Positions 4,917 to 6,777 of a stretch of DNA of 6,777 nucleotides are shown here, one piece after another. The stretch is taken from the NCBI GenBank assembly GCA_946403615.1, contig CAMJAO010000118.1, forward strand, positions 1-6,777, given 5' to 3'. The translations under genes and the position numbers were made by a program. The DNA is from an uncultured Prevotellaceae bacterium. GTDB taxonomy: Bacteria > Bacteroidota > Bacteroidia > Bacteroidales > Bacteroidaceae. The notes under the pieces were generated by a model. It did not search any database. It worked only from the letters and a program-made list of their open reading frames with translations, and was not told where the DNA came from. Every line of letters begins with the position of its first letter. The first letter of the stretch is position 1.

Positions 4917-6777
4917 ATGATTACCAAAAAGAATCTAGTCAAGACGATGTTCATAAACATCCTGACCGCAGGTATTTTCGCTACTGCTTTCACAGCATGC
5001 AGTGATGAACTTAAAGAGGTGTCTGACGCCTCTACCTCTAACAGTTTTGAATTAATGAATCTTGACCAGTGCGGTTACTCCGTTCCTGTGAAAGTGGACG
5101 CAGACGGCGACTGGACAGTCGACATCAAGTTCAAAGACGAGAAAAACAGTTTCTGCTATGCGCTGCCCGACCACGGACACGGACCCGCCACCATCAAACT
5201 TTGTATGCTCGACAACTGGACTGACTATCGCAATGAGGCGAAGATGATCATCCGCGACATGGAAGGCAACGAAATCCAGTCGTTCCCTATCTCACAGAAG
5301 TGCAACCTCGACAACCCCGATTACAGTCGCACACGTGGCGAAGGCGGAGGTGAGGAAAATGAGGCTCCTGAGAACAAAGACACCAAGGGCAACCGCAACA
5401 ACGGTGTAGGATATGGTTACAACATTACCAAGGCACCCGGGAAAAGCGCCATCTCGAGAAACCCCATCCTCAAAATCGAGGCCGTCAACGCTGCCAGTGA
5501 CGAGGGTTGCGGCGTGACATACTCCGGTACAAGCGCTGTCATCAGAGTGGAACAGTACGGTGCGACCAGCATCAACGAACTCTCCAGGAAGATGGAGGTA
5601 CACTCTGAGATCAAGGGCTCACGCGGCGGTTTCAAGGCTGAGGCGAACGCCACCTTCAGCAAATCGCAGACGGAGAAGACGACCAACATGTTCGGTTTGG
5701 GATTGGTCGACGTCAAGGTGCGTGAGTCGTATGTGGAAGGCATCGACCGCAGCAACGTGCGCAAATTCATGACACAGACCGCACTGGACGCCGTTGACGG
5801 AAACAATGATTTTTATCCCTCTACACCCGAAGGTTTCAAGGAACTCATCAAAAACTACGGATCGCACCTCATCCTGAAAGCCGACCTCGGAGGACGTCTG
5901 CGCTACGGTACCACCTGCGACAAGCAATACTGTAAAAATGAGAATGAGATCAAGGCCATGGCAAGTTGCAGTTACAAAAACAAGATCATTGAGGGTAGTT
6001 GCAATGTCACCGCTGACCAGAAGAAAACTTTCGAAAGCAACAAGAAATACATCACCACAACCATCTCTGCAATTGGCGGTAGCACCAAGAGCACTGCAGC
6101 ACTTTACGGAGAGGGCAACGACACTGACGCAAACGTACAGGCCTGGATACAGTCGCTCGACGAAAAGAACAATCTCGCAGTGGTGGGCTTCGGACAGGAA
6201 GACGCACTTGAACTCATGCCCCTTTACGACCTTATCGACCGCAAAAACAACCCCGAGCGCTACAAAGCACTGAAGGAGTACATGGAGACCGGCATGATGG
6301 AGGACGAGGCATACGAGGGAACTGGCAACTACTCTAATGGTGATATTATGAAAATCGACATCCCCAGCGCCGACGAACTGATGAGCAAATACGGCCAGGT
6401 GAGCGAGAGCAGTTACAAGACACTCGTCTATGAGGTGTGGAACCAGAAAAAGGACGAAATGGTGGCCATGCTCTGTACAGAGTATCTCCCGGAAATCAGC
6501 AAGACCGACAAGGTACAGACCATCTATCTCGTTGAGAACGGCAAGCCTAACTTCAAGATAGGACGCTTCCTGGGCGACGCAGACAACCAGGCATGCAGTT
6601 TCGAGATGCAGGAAAACGGCACGGTAAAAATCATCGAAAAAGCCAACAGCAAGGGCAGAGAGAACACGCTTTACCTGCGCGGTTCGAAGTTCTTCACTGC
6701 CGCCCAGAGCACATTCTCACTGAACAATGCCGACATTACCGACTGCACCATCAAGGGCAAGTTCATGGTGGCTCAAC
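4917..6777 (+). CDS. BACON-like/MACPF-domain lipoprotein, BSAP-like pore-forming protein candidate (3' end outside window)
   Basis: The frame is open from ATG 4917 to the window edge, giving 620 residues. Residues 1-27 form a lipoprotein signal peptide ending in the lipobox FTAC, with C28 followed by Ser-Asp-Glu. A small residue then acids after the Cys is typical of surface-exported Bacteroidetes lipoproteins. Residues about 40-128 resemble a BACON domain (W66, a P-x-x-G-x-G turn, a later N-x-x-x-x-R stretch, final ISQK). A Gly/Glu/Asn-rich linker (about 129-160) follows, then a MACPF domain (about 160-455). Its signature is Y314-G-S-H317 with G325-G326, and the end resembles the MACPF block LMPLYDLI (433-440). 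A further, unassigned beta-rich region continues past the window. MACPF lipoproteins of gut Bacteroidales include antimicrobial BSAPs; that function here is inferred from the fold. The insertion sequence ends 17 bp upstream. Before insertion, an in-frame ATG at 3769 could have added 10 lysine/asparagine-rich residues. Confidence 0.85.
   Translation, partial: MITKKNLVKTMFINILTAGIFATAFTACSDELKEVSDASTSNSFELMNLDQCGYSVPVKVDADGDWTVDIKFKDEKNSFCYALPDHGHGPATIKLCMLDNWTDYRNEAKMIIRDMEGNEIQSFPISQKCNLDNPDYSRTRGEGGGEENEAPENKDTKGNRNNGVGYGYNITKAPGKSAISRNPILKIEAVNAASDEGCGVTYSGTSAVIRVEQYGATSINELSRKMEVHSEIKGSRGGFKAEANATFSKSQTEKTTNMFGLGLVDVKVRESYVEGIDRSNVRKFMTQTALDAVDGNNDFYPSTPEGFKELIKNYGSHLILKADLGGRLRYGTTCDKQYCKNENEIKAMASCSYKNKIIEGSCNVTADQKKTFESNKKYITTTISAIGGSTKSTAALYGEGNDTDANVQAWIQSLDEKNNLAVVGFGQEDALELMPLYDLIDRKNNPERYKALKEYMETGMMEDEAYEGTGNYSNGDIMKIDIPSADELMSKYGQVSESSYKTLVYEVWNQKKDEMVAMLCTEYLPEISKTDKVQTIYLVENGKPNFKIGRFLGDADNQACSFEMQENGTVKIIEKANSKGRENTLYLRGSKFFTAAQSTFSLNNADITDCTIKGKFMVAQ

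Noticed and set aside
5292..5927. Several overlapping - strand frames and short + strand frames inside the MACPF gene
   Set aside because: They are shadows of the continuous lipoprotein frame, which carries the signal peptide and MACPF motifs.
1..6777. CRISPR arrays, tRNA or rRNA genes, riboswitches
   Set aside because: No regularly spaced direct repeats, cloverleaf-like genes or recognisable riboswitch cores were seen in the window.

Overview
The window looks like a chromosomal segment of a Bacteroidales bacterium, most plausibly Prevotella or a close relative. The signs are promoter motifs of the Bacteroidetes TAnnTTTG type, A-rich leaders without Shine-Dalgarno sequences, Bacteroidetes-style glycoside hydrolases, a CTD-like tail on the xylanase, and a lipoprotein with a BACON-like domain. 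The genus is an inference from these features.

Left part (1-3510): a xylan-degradation unit on the + strand. It opens with the 3' part of a GH51 alpha-L-arabinofuranosidase gene. After 37 bp comes a complete 879-residue secreted GH10 endo-beta-1,4-xylanase carrying two Ig-like/CBM6 modules. No promoter is visible in the gap, so the two are probably co-transcribed. The arabinofuranosidase would remove arabinose side chains while the xylanase cuts the backbone of arabinoxylan. A strong intrinsic terminator at 3480-3510 closes the unit.

Middle part (3511-4916): a gene-free stretch ends in a likely promoter (TAACTTTG, 3739-3746) for the lipoprotein gene further right. A complete insertion sequence of 1110 bp (3790-4899) sits between that promoter and the gene. 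It has 29-bp terminal inverted repeats with one mismatch, an 8-bp target duplication (AAAAAAAG), and one zinc-ribbon DDE transposase of the IS256-like/IS1249 type. Two details stand out. The transposase frame has no in-frame ATG before its zinc ribbon, and two out-of-frame ATGs lead into a run of eight A, which suggests slippage or a frameshift. The right end also carries an extra near-copy of the terminal repeat and a 16-bp-stem hairpin.

Right part (4917-6777, running off the window): a lipoprotein with a BACON-like domain, an acidic/Gly/Asn-rich linker and a MACPF pore-forming domain. It is a candidate relative of the Bacteroidales secreted antimicrobial proteins (BSAPs). Removing the element and one target copy restores an uninterrupted leader. 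In that reconstruction an upstream ATG at 3769 is in frame with the present ATG at 4917. The element therefore landed either in the 5' leader or in the first codons of this gene, and it has separated the gene from its apparent native promoter.
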